From Chitinophagaceae bacterium (GTDB taxonomy: Bacteria > Bacteroidota > Bacteroidia > Chitinophagales > Chitinophagaceae): a stretch of 64,000 nucleotides of DNA. A program made the position numbers and the translations under genes. Below are positions 1 to 9,561 of this stretch, piece by piece. The notes under the pieces are model-generated. The model was not told the origin of the DNA and made no database searches. It saw nothing but the letters and a program-made list of their open reading frames with translations. The stretch spans positions 1 to 64,000 of the forward strand of contig JAFMJI010000003.1 of the NCBI GenBank assembly GCA_017853575.1, given 5' to 3'. The first letter of the stretch is position 1. The number at the start of each line of letters is the position of its first letter.

Positions 1-54
1 ATTTATCATGGTCAAAAAGATAATTGTATTTCAAGCCTTTCTTTAGTTTATTAC

Positions 55-105
55 TTTGACTTATCCATATTATAAGATAAGTGAGGAGGGGGAGAAAGTA
101 AAGGT
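55..105 (+). repeat. Dispersed composite repeat, copy 1 (hairpin C and purine tail only)
   Basis: This copy holds only the distal part of the repeat family: TTGACTTATC, a short spacer, GATAAGTGAGG and a purine-rich tail (GGGGGAGAAAGTAAAG). ACTTATC and GATAAGT form a 7-bp inverted repeat. It sits directly after the stop codon of the first secreted protein. The left modules are missing or diverged. The minus-strand frame through it stays open to the window edge, so it may also be the end of decayed coding DNA. Confidence 0.6.
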
Positions 106-108
106 TGA

Positions 109-2280
109 TTAGTTTTTAATCAGTTTCTCCGTCGTCAATAATCTTCCTGCTTTATCTTTCACCTGAATAATATAATTTCCTTTCATTGAAGATCCAAGAT
201 TGACTTTACTTCCACTGATCACTTTTCTATTACTGATTATTGTTCTTCCGCTCATATCAATCACACTGATAAATACATCTCTCGTACTTCTAATATTATA
301 GTTCAGATATATTTCACCATCAGTTGGGTTAGGGGAGATTCGTAAGTATTCATCACCTGTTAGGTTAGTAACGGCTGATGTTAAATAGTAATAATTTACA
401 CTTGCAGAACTTGTACATCCATTTTGTGTGGTTGTTGCTGTATAGTTTCCATTAGATGTTGGTTTAATCTTTTGAGTGGTGTCTGATATTTTTTCTCCGT
501 TTTTGTACCAGGCGATCCCGTTCGAACTGGCTACTAAATTATTGTCTAAATCTCTTGATAGAGTAGGAGATGAAGGAATTGCGTATTTGCTAAGCTTAAT
601 TGTATCCGAAGATACTTCACATCCTATACTATCTTTTCTTATGATATAAACTGATAAACTGTCTTTAAAAACTTTAGATGTCACATTTGTAAAATCAGTA
701 AACTTGCCAAAATACCATTTCAAAGAGTCAGTTTTAAGTACATTGTCAATTTTTAATTCATTTGTCATACTGATTTTTACACTATCACCTGGACAGAAAG
801 ATTTTGGGAAAGAACTTAAAATAGGTTTTCTTAAAAATTGACGTGGGCAATTAGGTTTATTTCTTACAGAATCAAATAAATACTTCGCGTATGCATCATA
901 TTGAAAAAAGTCTTGTTCTTCAAATTTGTTCCCTTTTCTTATGTATACTTTTTTTCTAGAAATTTCATTTGTTGAATCAGTATAGGGGATTATTGATGCA
1001 TCTAAATATGAGATATCTTTTTTACCATCACCATTAAAATCATAATATACCAATCTAAATTTCCAAATGGGGGGATTGCCTGTATAGTGTATTTTATTAT
1101 TAAACCAATTTGTATCAATTTTAAATGTTCTATCAGGATTTTGAATATATACTAGTATATACCAATCTTTATAATTCATTGCATTTAATGTTATGATGTC
1201 TTTTAGCCCATCACCATTCAAATCGTCAACGACGTGATCAAATTGATTTATACCATTATTATTACTTGATTTATAATTGGGGAAGTCTTTATAAAAAGGC
1301 ATTTTAATTAATCCAGATTTGTTAAATCGACCAGCACCCTGATTGATCATTATTCTTTGGTATGAATTATTTGACTCTTGTTCTGATCCTCCAAGTAATA
1401 AATCTAGCTTTCCATCACTATTTATGTCTTCAAAATGTCCAGCATACACATCACCTGCTCCTTCTGGAACAATTTCGCCGAAGGAATTATCAGAGGTAAA
1501 ATTTACAGTGTCATACGAGAAATGTGCAAAGTTTAAATTTGTAAAGTATGGATATGATGGTATTCCCCAGAATATGTATGAGTGTGGCCCTGTTGGGACA
1601 AATAGATCAGGATATCCATCGCCATTAGCATCTCCAACATCCCCACCTTCATGGCTAAAATGGTCGGCTAAATTTTTAGGTTCTAAATCAAGTTTAATTA
1701 TATCATATCCACCTTTGCCATCACTTAAGCAAACTGAAACTGGTTCTTTAATACTTTTATCAAAGTCATATCCTTCATCTCGTGCTCCATGAATTACTAA
1801 ATCTACATAGTTGTCAGAATTTAGATATATGGCATTTACCAATCTTGGGCTTCCAATAAAATCTGTTTTATCATTTATAAGATTCTTTTCATCAAATTTT
1901 TTAGAAACTGGGTTCCATATTAAAAAACTTAAGTTTGCTTTTTTCCCTCCAGATGCTGCACCGGCATTAAAAACGTCAATAAAGCCATCATTATTAAAAT
2001 CTCCATTACAAATAGCAGGTGAAAAAACACAATAAGCCTCACCTTGAGGAGGTCCATATACTTCATAGTTTTTTTGAAATAACCCTACTATAATATCACT
2101 AAATACACCTGTATTCTGCCAATAGGATTTTCCAAAATCCTTTTTCTTAGAGATATTTAATAATGCAGTATCAACTTTATACCCGTTAAAATATTTTAGA
2201 AGTGAGTCTGTGTTCAGTGTTTGTGAAAAACTCGTTATTTTAACGAAGATAAAAAATATCCAAATGAATAGGTTTCTCAC
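109..2280 (-). CDS. Secreted FG-GAP/VCBS-repeat protein with type IX secretion sorting domain
   Basis: Product is 723 residues. A hydrophobic N-terminal signal peptide ending near FSQT is followed by about six FG-GAP/VCBS calcium-binding-like motifs (for example DFNNDGFIDVF, DANGDGYPDLF, DINSDGKLDLL, DLNGDGLKDII, DFNGDGKKDIS), which normally build an integrin-type beta-propeller. An Ig-like stretch follows around residues 490-640. The last about 75 residues are a Por/type IX type A sorting domain (SPNPTDGEIYL to TTEKLIKN). It is therefore expected to cross the outer membrane and be anchored or released at the cell surface; the ligand is unknown. The next upstream gene is a paralogue with an almost identical C-terminus. 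Confidence 0.85.
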   Translation of the reverse strand: MRNLFIWIFFIFVKITSFSQTLNTDSLLKYFNGYKVDTALLNISKKKDFGKSYWQNTGVFSDIIVGLFQKNYEVYGPPQGEAYCVFSPAICNGDFNNDGFIDVFNAGAASGGKKANLSFLIWNPVSKKFDEKNLINDKTDFIGSPRLVNAIYLNSDNYVDLVIHGARDEGYDFDKSIKEPVSVCLSDGKGGYDIIKLDLEPKNLADHFSHEGGDVGDANGDGYPDLFVPTGPHSYIFWGIPSYPYFTNLNFAHFSYDTVNFTSDNSFGEIVPEGAGDVYAGHFEDINSDGKLDLLLGGSEQESNNSYQRIMINQGAGRFNKSGLIKMPFYKDFPNYKSSNNNGINQFDHVVDDLNGDGLKDIITLNAMNYKDWYILVYIQNPDRTFKIDTNWFNNKIHYTGNPPIWKFRLVYYDFNGDGKKDISYLDASIIPYTDSTNEISRKKVYIRKGNKFEEQDFFQYDAYAKYLFDSVRNKPNCPRQFLRKPILSSFPKSFCPGDSVKISMTNELKIDNVLKTDSLKWYFGKFTDFTNVTSKVFKDSLSVYIIRKDSIGCEVSSDTIKLSKYAIPSSPTLSRDLDNNLVASSNGIAWYKNGEKISDTTQKIKPTSNGNYTATTTQNGCTSSASVNYYYLTSAVTNLTGDEYLRISPNPTDGEIYLNYNIRSTRDVFISVIDMSGRTIISNRKVISGSKVNLGSSMKGNYIIQVKDKAGRLLTTEKLIKN

Positions 2281-2312
2281 AAGTGAATTATGAGATAAAA
2301 TTAAGTAATTAT

Positions 2313-5291
2313 TTAATTTTTAATTAACTTCTCTGTTGTCAATAACCTTCCTGATTTATCCTTCACTTGGATGATATAATTCCCTTTCATTGTTGTTCCA
2401 AGATTGAGTTTATTCCCACTGTTTACTTTTCTATTACTGATTATTGTTCTTCCGCTCATATCAATCACATTTATAAATACATCTCTCGTACTTCTAATAT
2501 TATAGTTCAGATATATATCACCATTTGTTGGATTGGGAGATACTTTGAAATATTCATCGCCTGAAAGGTTAGCAACGGCTGAAGTAAGATAATAGTAATT
2601 TACACTTGCAGTACTTGTACATCCATTTTGTGTTGTGGTTGCTGTATAGTTACCATTAGATGTAGGTTTAATCTTTTGCGTAGTATCAGCAATCTTAACT
2701 CCGTCTTTGTACCAGGTAATACTATTAGTATTAGCAACAAGATTGTTGTCCGCGTCTCTAGAAATTAAAGGTGAATTTGGTAGACCTTTTGTAGTTATTA
2801 CTATTTTAGCACGTTCACTTTCACATCCTGTTGAATTAAGTTTCTGTGTTACATAGTATGATACTGTTCCTGCTATACTTGAACTAGGCTTTGGGCTATT
2901 TGTAGTTGCAACACCACCTGTAGCATTTGTTCCATACCATAATATAGTTGTTTCACTCAGACCTATTGCTTTCAATGTATCTGTATTAGCATTTTGGCAA
3001 AAAGCTGTGTCAGTAACTTTTGGTAATGCAGGAGAGGGTTGAATTTTTACATACACTTCTGGACCAATATCTAAGACGCAGTAAAAACTATCTATCACAT
3101 AGGGAGTATATTTATTATTAGTGAAAGCATTGATTGTATTGCTTGTTTTACCACTTGCTTTTCGTGATGTTGAATCCATCAGAAATTTACCTATATATCG
3201 ATCTGCTAAGTTAAATTTCATTCCCAGAGAGTCTCTTTCACATATCATGTATAAGGGTAAGTTATTTTGAGTAAGGCTAGATGTTTTAGTAGGGGTTACA
3301 TTTACTCTTGTACCTTTTGCATTGTACCCGTAATCAAATTGGCAATTAGATATTATAAAAATCGAATCTAGTTTAGTGTCTTTAAATTTAATGGTGTCTG
3401 AAAAACTCTGTAGTGAATATATATCGCTGCTATTTTTTTTGAAATAATAATATTTTTTTGGAAATCCTGTCCATCCAAAAGCATTTGGTACAAATGAAGG
3501 TGGCACATAATTACTTAGCAAGATTTCTTTTTTCCCATCATTATCTAAATCGTATTGTACTCTTGCTTCTAGTTCTGCAATACCTTCTGCTCTATTTATT
3601 GATTTTACTTCTCCTTCATTTTCGAATTTAGAATCAGTTTTATTTACAAAATTATTTTTGCCATCGTTTTCGAAATATTGGAACAAGTAATTTCTATCTG
3701 CTGTAGGCTGTATGATTTCATAGTCATCATGTAAACCAATAATGATATCATTTAATCCATCACCGTTAATATCATCGCTTAGAATTGAAGAACCGACTTT
3801 TGAAGTACCCTGAAATTTGGAGCTGATATTGAGTGATATGGGGGAACCTAATTTTCCATTTTGATTCAAAAAAATTCTAGTTGGGAGATAAGTGGTATTC
3901 CCATTTGCTGAATACGGTGATTCAGGAACAATTATATCGTCATACCCATCATTGTTAAAATCATCAATTTCAAAGTGGATTGGTTTTGAAACGATATCAT
4001 TCACTGAAGTAAATTCAATAATGGAGTTTGTTTGAAAATTTCCAAGAGTGTCTTTTCCATAGAAAATATCAAATACATTTTTATCAGTATAGCTAGTCAG
4101 TACTATATCCGATAGTCCATCATGGTTTATATCACCAGTAGCCATACTGTATCTTAATCGTGCGTCTGCAGTTTTCCATCCTATCGGTAAATATTTAATC
4201 TCATATTTAAATTTTCCTGTACTTACAAACAGGATTACTTGGTTAACTAAAAAGTCATTATTAGATAATGCAACAAAGTCAGGATAAGCATCTTTATTGA
4301 TATTGGTTGTAACTAATACATCAAAATTATACGATAATAGTGTATCAATGTTTTTATTAAAATTAGATATGAATTGATTTGGGCGAAGTAATTCTGATGT
4401 TTTACTGTTGTATATAAATGGGATTGAATAATACAAGGAGTCATAGAATTTAGAAGAAACCATTTTTGAAAAATTTTTAAAAATTGTATCGGGCGGGTCT
4501 GATCCAGCATTTAATCCATTTGAATAAAGCGTATTGCTTCCTACTCCGTACAATACTTGTTTGCCAGTTTTATTTTTTGTCAACTTGAGAAAGAAATAGT
4601 CTTCTGTGCCATCATTATCTATATCAATTTTTTGGTGCACTTCTTGATATCCACTTCTCCATGTATTATTATTCTTATAATAACTAGAATTCATGGGAAG
4701 TCCTTTTGTCATTATCTTAACTGGGTCTGAATATACAGTACAACCCATTGAATCAGTCATTAAAACACGAATTGTAGCAGTATCTTTAAAAAATTTACTT
4801 TTAGAATTTAAATTTTTGTCTAATACACCATTAACTTCCCAGTTATATATAGAATTGGTAACAGAATTTTTAATCTTAATTTCTATAGAATCTTTAGTGT
4901 ACAGGTTATATTTTAATTTTTCAAGAGTTGGTTTTTCAATAATTCCACACGGTATATAAACAGTTTCTTGTAAAAAAATTCCATTTTTATTTATCCAATA
5001 CCACTCTCTTTCATTGTTTGGTAATGTCCTTGGGGCACTTGGTTCTCGAACAATAAAATTTTGATCTCCATCTTTGTCAAAATCTAAATATGCCCATGCA
5101 GAATTAAGTTGATCTATTGTTAATCCATTAAATGATTCGGCTGTTCTTGTATAACTTTTATTTAATGTATGAAAATAACAAGTTGTCTTATTTATTTCAG
5201 AAAATTTAAAATCTGTCTGGGGGAAAGCATGGTTGAAATAAAATAAAAATATGAAATTGATAAATATATTAGCATAAAAAAAATATCTCAT
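2313..5291 (-). CDS. Large secreted FG-GAP/VCBS-repeat protein with Ig-like and type IX sorting domains
   Basis: Product is 992 residues with a signal peptide (MRYFFYANIFINFIFLF..., cleavage near FPQ). At least seven FG-GAP/VCBS motifs are visible (DFDKDGDQNF, DIDNDGTEDYF, DINHDGLSDIV, DFNNDGYDDII, DINGDGLNDII, DLDNDGKKEIL and a weaker one). Two Ig/CHU_C-like segments follow; one contains the typical WYGTNATGG and YYVTQ motifs around residue 790-830. A type A sorting domain ends the protein. The last about 130 residues match the downstream paralogue almost residue for residue, pointing to duplication or gene conversion. The two genes are 32 bp apart in the same direction and may be cotranscribed. 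Surface adhesion or matrix binding is plausible but not shown. Confidence 0.85.
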   Translation of the reverse strand: MRYFFYANIFINFIFLFYFNHAFPQTDFKFSEINKTTCYFHTLNKSYTRTAESFNGLTIDQLNSAWAYLDFDKDGDQNFIVREPSAPRTLPNNEREWYWINKNGIFLQETVYIPCGIIEKPTLEKLKYNLYTKDSIEIKIKNSVTNSIYNWEVNGVLDKNLNSKSKFFKDTATIRVLMTDSMGCTVYSDPVKIMTKGLPMNSSYYKNNNTWRSGYQEVHQKIDIDNDGTEDYFFLKLTKNKTGKQVLYGVGSNTLYSNGLNAGSDPPDTIFKNFSKMVSSKFYDSLYYSIPFIYNSKTSELLRPNQFISNFNKNIDTLLSYNFDVLVTTNINKDAYPDFVALSNNDFLVNQVILFVSTGKFKYEIKYLPIGWKTADARLRYSMATGDINHDGLSDIVLTSYTDKNVFDIFYGKDTLGNFQTNSIIEFTSVNDIVSKPIHFEIDDFNNDGYDDIIVPESPYSANGNTTYLPTRIFLNQNGKLGSPISLNISSKFQGTSKVGSSILSDDINGDGLNDIIIGLHDDYEIIQPTADRNYLFQYFENDGKNNFVNKTDSKFENEGEVKSINRAEGIAELEARVQYDLDNDGKKEILLSNYVPPSFVPNAFGWTGFPKKYYYFKKNSSDIYSLQSFSDTIKFKDTKLDSIFIISNCQFDYGYNAKGTRVNVTPTKTSSLTQNNLPLYMICERDSLGMKFNLADRYIGKFLMDSTSRKASGKTSNTINAFTNNKYTPYVIDSFYCVLDIGPEVYVKIQPSPALPKVTDTAFCQNANTDTLKAIGLSETTILWYGTNATGGVATTNSPKPSSSIAGTVSYYVTQKLNSTGCESERAKIVITTKGLPNSPLISRDADNNLVANTNSITWYKDGVKIADTTQKIKPTSNGNYTATTTQNGCTSTASVNYYYLTSAVANLSGDEYFKVSPNPTNGDIYLNYNIRSTRDVFINVIDMSGRTIISNRKVNSGNKLNLGTTMKGNYIIQVKDKSGRLLTTEKLIKN

Positions 5292-5390
5292 GAAAAGGAA
5301 TTTGATTTTTCTCGGGATTAGGATTTGATTAAAATTAGAAAAAATATAAAATATTTTCTAAAAAAATCCTAGATAGTAGATTAGTGCAAA

Positions 5391-5510
5391 AGGGTTTTTT
5401 ATTTAGAGTGCACAGAAAGGTGCACAGTTTTTGGGATTTTCCCTCCAGTTTTTTATTTGATTTATCCAGGTTATAAGATAAGTGAGGAGGGGGAGAAGGT
5501 AAGGGGTTAA
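5391..5510 (+). repeat. Dispersed composite repeat, copy 2
   Basis: Contains the end of module A (AGGGTTTTTTATTTAG), the doubled GTGCACAG of module B, the TTTTTGGGATTTTC linker, hairpin C (TTTATCCAGGTTATAAGATAAGTGA) and the purine tail ending in AAGGGGTTA. The left arm of hairpin A is degraded. It separates the secreted-protein pair from the antiporter gene run. Same strand as the other oriented copies. Confidence 0.75.
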
Positions 5511-5530
5511 TAATAAAATTTAAACGTATA

Positions 5531-6514
5531 CTATAAAATGAGGTAGAGGTTGATGATGTAAACTATAAATATTACAACTGCATCCCAAGCCAAGAAAAAT
5601 CTTTTCCCTTTGGCATGATAGCTTAAGCCAATAACAACAATTGCGGACATAATTATTGTTGATAATATAGAAATAAGGTGAGTTGGTGATGCATCTTGCA
5701 AAAGCAAACCTTTTGTATAGAAGAGATCATCAATTGCTAGGATTAGAATATTAAAAATATTGCTGCCAAGTAAATTGCCAACAGCAAGGTCAATTGATCC
5801 CATCTTCACAGCAGCAATAGATACTGCTATTTCTGGAAGTGATGTTGAGACTGCAAGAAAAAATGTTCCAATAAATGATTGTTTTAATCCTGTCATTTCT
5901 GCAATATGCTCAGCAAAATAAGGGAGAGATAATGCTGCTCCAATAATTATCAAAGAAAAAAACGCATACCTGAATATTAAAAACTTCAGTGAAAGTTTAT
6001 TTTCTGAACTGTGATTATGCTCAATATTATTTGAGTGATTCTTCTCATTAGTATAAATTATACGAATTGAAATCAGGTACACAATTATGAAAATAATACT
6101 GGAGAGTGCAATCCACGGTGTAACAGCTAATTGATGTGGTATATACATGGCGAGTCCAACTATCCCAATCAGTATAATGCCTAACCCAGCATTTAGAATA
6201 TGTGATTGAGAAGCAATACCAAAAATCGGTTTATGTTTTGGTGTGAACGCGTCAAGAAGAGCAAGAATTCCCAGATTGAAAGCGCAACTTCCAACTATAT
6301 CTCCAACGGCTAAATCAGCAGATTTAACTATAGATACTGATCCTATTCCAACCATTAGTTCAGGGAGAGAAGTAATACTCGCCATGAGGATAATCCCAAT
6401 CCAGCCTTTGCTAATCCCAGTTGCTTCAGCGAGCAAATCCCCATATAGAGAAAGTTTTCTACCTGCAAAAAAAATCACTAAAGCAGAAAAAATAAAACCA
6501 ATAATATATACCAT
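5531..6514 (-). CDS. Calcium/sodium:cation exchanger (CaCA family, YrbG-like)
   Basis: Integral inner-membrane exchanger of about 327 residues, expected to trade Ca2+ or a related cation for Na+ or H+. Both alpha-repeats of the family are visible: SITSLPELMVGIGS with GDIVGSCAFNLG in the first half, and AVSTSLPEIAVSIAA with GNLLGSNIFNI in the second, each carrying the Pro-Glu pair used for ion binding. Length and the ten or so hydrophobic segments fit the family. An ATG at 6514 is preferred; a GTG at 6523 would add three residues. The gene follows the cation:proton antiporter by 30 bp on the same strand, so an ion-homeostasis operon is likely. Confidence 0.9.
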   Translation of the reverse strand: MVYIIGFIFSALVIFFAGRKLSLYGDLLAEATGISKGWIGIILMASITSLPELMVGIGSVSIVKSADLAVGDIVGSCAFNLGILALLDAFTPKHKPIFGIASQSHILNAGLGIILIGIVGLAMYIPHQLAVTPWIALSSIIFIIVYLISIRIIYTNEKNHSNNIEHNHSSENKLSLKFLIFRYAFFSLIIIGAALSLPYFAEHIAEMTGLKQSFIGTFFLAVSTSLPEIAVSIAAVKMGSIDLAVGNLLGSNIFNILILAIDDLFYTKGLLLQDASPTHLISILSTIIMSAIVVIGLSYHAKGKRFFLAWDAVVIFIVYIINLYLIL

Positions 6515-6544
6515 AAAAGGCACTTTGAGTAAGTGATTTTTTAC

Positions 6545-7729
6545 TTATGAATTGTTAGTGGGTGTCTCTGTTTTTTTATTTTTTATCATTCCCCAAACCA
6601 TGATTATTGATGTAAAAATTATTACTTGAATAACAACAGGTTTTCCTATAAATCCAACTTGGCTTGTAACTGGTATGGTTAGAAATAATAGTATAGTTAT
6701 TAATCCACGTGGCGCAATATATATTGTTGGTGAGAATCTTATTGAAAACCTTTTTAAAAGAACAAAGCGAACTGTGAATATTAAGAGAGTAATGGAAGTT
6801 GAATATATTAGGGATTGGATATTGATAATATCTTTTATTTCAATTAGAAAACCAAATAATAAAAAGAATAAACTTCTAATAAGAAAAGTTATTTCACTTG
6901 TTATTTCTTTCAGTTTAGCAATTTCAGAATTAAAAGATACCGTATGAAAAAAGTTGATGAATTTATGATTTTTGAATTCATCTAAATTCCCTAAAAAAAG
7001 ACCAAAAATCAAAATAAATATTAACCCAGGCAGATGAAAGTGTTTTGAAATTGCATAAATCAGCACTATCATAATAATGATAGGGAGATATTTTACATTG
7101 TCTTTTATTTTATACAATAGTCGAGATAAAATGATTGTTGCAGTGAATGAAATAATAAGCATTGCAATAAGTTGTAAAAAGAATATTCCAAAACTTTGAG
7201 TGCCTATACTGTCGTTGAGTGTTATAAAATTAAAAAGAATTACTCCTATGATATCAGATAAACTGCTTTCATAGGTTATGAACTCTTTATAATACTTATT
7301 TAAATATTTCACACTTGGAACTGCTATGGCACTAGAAATTATTGAAAGTGGTATTACATTGGACAAAATGGTTTTGATATTGATTTTATGCACAGCACCC
7401 AGTATATAAGCGGTTGAAAAACTTAAAATAAAAACTGAAAGTCCTGCAATAAAAAAAGATTTTTTTATCAAACTGAATTTCTCTCTATTCAATTCTAATT
7501 CTAGTGAACCTTCAAGAACAATCAAAATTAACCCAAGAGTCCCTAAAACAGGGAGTATTGGATTCAAATTTGGTAATTGTAAGTTAACCTTCTCTATAAT
7601 TATTTTCACCAGAAAACCTAGTAGTAATAATAAAATAGCTGAAGGGAATTTAGTTTTACTTGCTGATATTTCAAACAAATAAGAAAATAAAACTAGTACG
7701 GATAATATAATAATAATTGTTGTAGTCAT
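6545..7729 (-). CDS. Cation:proton antiporter (CPA1/NhaP-like)
   Basis: Product is 394 residues with about 11-12 hydrophobic segments along its whole length. The segment SSAIAVPSVKYL followed by ESSLSDIIGVILFN corresponds to the core ion-binding region of Na+/H+ exchangers of the CPA1 type. A C-terminal cytoplasmic RCK or CBS domain is absent, so this is a transport core only. It likely exchanges Na+ or K+ for H+ across the inner membrane. The DapB-like gene lies 5 bp upstream, so translation is probably coupled. This gene is strikingly AT-rich compared with genes further along the window. Confidence 0.85.
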   Translation of the reverse strand: MTTTIIIILSVLVLFSYLFEISASKTKFPSAILLLLLGFLVKIIIEKVNLQLPNLNPILPVLGTLGLILIVLEGSLELELNREKFSLIKKSFFIAGLSVFILSFSTAYILGAVHKINIKTILSNVIPLSIISSAIAVPSVKYLNKYYKEFITYESSLSDIIGVILFNFITLNDSIGTQSFGIFFLQLIAMLIISFTATIILSRLLYKIKDNVKYLPIIIMIVLIYAISKHFHLPGLIFILIFGLFLGNLDEFKNHKFINFFHTVSFNSEIAKLKEITSEITFLIRSLFFLLFGFLIEIKDIINIQSLIYSTSITLLIFTVRFVLLKRFSIRFSPTIYIAPRGLITILLFLTIPVTSQVGFIGKPVVIQVIIFTSIIMVWGMIKNKKTETPTNNS

Positions 7730-7734
7730 TGGCG

Positions 7735-8490
7735 TTAATGAGAAAAATATGGGAGTAACAAATCTTCAAAATTATAAAGGCCAGATTCTTTTGAGATAAG
7801 ATTTTGCGCTGCAAAAATTGCACCGTTCCCAAAAGCCTCTCTAGATATACTCTCATGTATTAGCCTAACAGTTTGATATGGGAATCCAAAGATAACTTCA
7901 TGTTTTCCTACTATCCCTCCCGCCCTGATTGAATTGATTTTGTCAGATTCAACATTTAGAGCATTTGCGATTTTTATTGCTGTTCCAGATAAACCTTCTT
8001 TACCTTTAAAATGTTCTTCAATAATTTCAATATCAACCCAAGGGGCAATTTTCTTTAAAAATTTAGATACAAAAAGTAAATAATTTACTCCTAGGGTAAT
8101 ATTAGGAGACCAAAATACTACTGTTGTATTAGAAATCTGTTTCAGAAAATCAATTTCTTCGTTTGAATAGTGAGATACACCAGAGATGATTTTAATTTTA
8201 TTATTAGCAGCAATCGCTCCATAATTAAATATAGTTTCATGGGATGAAAAGTCAACTATAAAATCGACTGGATGCTTTTTGATTACCTCATCAATACTTA
8301 TCGAGGAAGAAGAATATATCAAACCAGGTTCATCTGATTCGAACCCCAAAAATTCGGGAACACTTCTTTTTTCTAATAATGTAGATCTTCTATATACCCA
8401 ATCAAGAGAAAATTCCTGATTTTGTAGGATAACATTAGCAATTGCTTTTCCTGCTCTTCCAAATCCAATTAAACCAACTTTTTTTTTCAT
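7735..8490 (-). CDS. dapB: 4-hydroxy-tetrahydrodipicolinate reductase (DapB-like)
   Basis: Product is 251 residues. The N-terminus has a Rossmann nucleotide-binding loop (GLIGFGRAGKAIA). The mid-protein signature EEHFKGKEGLSGTA matches the DapB catalytic region (EMHHRHK...PSGTA), keeping the catalytic His and Lys with a one-residue shortening. The C-terminal RAGGIVGKHEV and SREAFGNGA segments are also typical. DapB reduces the diaminopimelate/lysine pathway intermediate with NAD(P)H. Length fits (usually 240-270). No other dap gene is nearby; instead it is in a run with ion antiporters, which is unusual. The Leu for Pro before SGTA is a small deviation. Confidence 0.8.
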   Translation of the reverse strand: MKKKVGLIGFGRAGKAIANVILQNQEFSLDWVYRRSTLLEKRSVPEFLGFESDEPGLIYSSSSISIDEVIKKHPVDFIVDFSSHETIFNYGAIAANNKIKIISGVSHYSNEEIDFLKQISNTTVVFWSPNITLGVNYLLFVSKFLKKIAPWVDIEIIEEHFKGKEGLSGTAIKIANALNVESDKINSIRAGGIVGKHEVIFGFPYQTVRLIHESISREAFGNGAIFAAQNLISKESGLYNFEDLLLPYFSH

Positions 8491-8841
8491 TATACTTATA
8501 TTTTGTAATAATTATCTGAACAAATAATTATTCTATTGAAAAGAATGATTAAAAAACAATTAAACTCAGATATAAGAATATCTATTTTGAAGCCTTAAAC
8601 TGAATGTAGAGAAATTTAAGTTAAAATAATGTTTAAATACGTTATAAAAAAGACTAACGTAATATCTAAAAATATTTATCTGGGTATCTATTTCAATGTT
8701 AAATTAACTTCTATAAATATATTGAAAATCAATTTCTTCATTTTCAGCATATTGACAAGTCACGCCTAAATTATAGAAATGATAATAACGACATTTAAAA
8801 TCACATTATTGAAAACGAAAAAACTTTTTTGATTTTTTAAT
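8491..8841. other. AT-rich intergenic stretch
   Basis: About 350 bp between the DapB-like gene and the PH-domain gene. It is extremely AT-rich with stops in all frames. I found no gene, gene remnant, tRNA, clear terminator or copy of the dispersed repeat. It probably carries the promoter of the downstream dapB run, but no consensus box stands out. Confidence 0.4.
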
Positions 8842-9270
8842 TCACCTTTTAATTCTCGATTTTTTTCGAATAATTATAATATTTGAATTAAAATTAGTTA
8901 TTTGATTTATAAATTCCTCTTTATGTTTTGGCGAGATAATAACAGAGTGATACTGTCCATATTTAATTTGAAGTCGATCTAAAGATAGTGCTGGTGAACT
9001 TATAGGATTATTGGTCTCTATAATTCTTTTAATAGATTTAATTTCAATACTCTTGCTATATAAGATCCCGCATTTGATAGTTAATACATCCCTGTTTATA
9101 ATATAAAATGTTGACATGGTCATATGAAAAATAAAAAGAATGATTAGTATATTGATAATAAAAGCTATCCAATTTGCTTCTTCATATAATGTTAGTATCA
9201 AAATAGACCCAATTAAAATATTTAAGGGTATAACAAATTCAAGGTCTATTTTTGATTTATAAACTTTCAT
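8842..9270 (-). CDS. Membrane-anchored bacterial PH-domain protein
   Basis: Product is 142 residues. Two hydrophobic segments occupy about residues 12-50 (IPLNILIGSILILTLY and WIAFIINILIILFIFH). The rest (about 55-130) resembles a bacterial pleckstrin-homology-like fold: FYIINRDVLTIKCGILYSKSI followed by an IKRI strand, ALSLDRLQIKYG and VIISPKHKEEFI. Such domains usually sit on the cytoplasmic side of the membrane; specific partners are unknown. The gene begins 3 bp after the stop of a 53-residue membrane protein, indicating translational coupling. It is one of the most AT-rich genes in the window. Confidence 0.7.
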   Translation of the reverse strand: MKVYKSKIDLEFVIPLNILIGSILILTLYEEANWIAFIINILIILFIFHMTMSTFYIINRDVLTIKCGILYSKSIEIKSIKRIIETNNPISSPALSLDRLQIKYGQYHSVIISPKHKEEFINQITNFNSNIIIIRKKSRIKR

Positions 9271-9273
9271 TTT

Positions 9274-9435
9274 TCAAAAACCCATCCAATTAAGACCCCC
9301 TAAAGTCATTCCTAAACCAACTCCAATAGATAAACATAATGCAATATTACGCTTAAAAAATCCATTTATAACTCCGATGATTGCCCCGATAGCTAAACCA
9401 ATCGACAAATAAACCAGCATTTTATTATTCTCCAT
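9274..9435 (-). CDS. 53-residue membrane protein with two glycine-rich helices
   Basis: A short frame starting ATG at 9435 and ending TGA at 9274 encodes 53 residues. Two hydrophobic glycine-rich helices are visible (LVYLSIGLAIGAIIGVI and IALCLSIGVGLGMTLGGL), joined by a short basic turn (NGFFKRN). This pattern is typical of small helical-hairpin inner-membrane proteins. Only 3 bp separate its stop from the ATG of the PH-domain protein, which strongly suggests one transcript and coupled translation. I do not recognise a named family; function is unknown. It is easily missed because of its size. Confidence 0.65.
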   Translation of the reverse strand: MENNKMLVYLSIGLAIGAIIGVINGFFKRNIALCLSIGVGLGMTLGGLNWMGF

Positions 9436-9561
9436 AAATAAAGATAAATTTTATCTAAATTAATTTGCAATTTGTAAATTCTTAATTTGAATTATTTAAA
9501 TGACTGAAACAGAATAGAACTATATCAAGAAAGATCTTATACTCAACCTTTAATCTCAAAA

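Noticed and set aside
1343-1792. Plus-strand open frame of 149 codons
   Set aside because: It lies entirely inside the minus-strand FG-GAP gene; the product is low-complexity and has no recognisable family.
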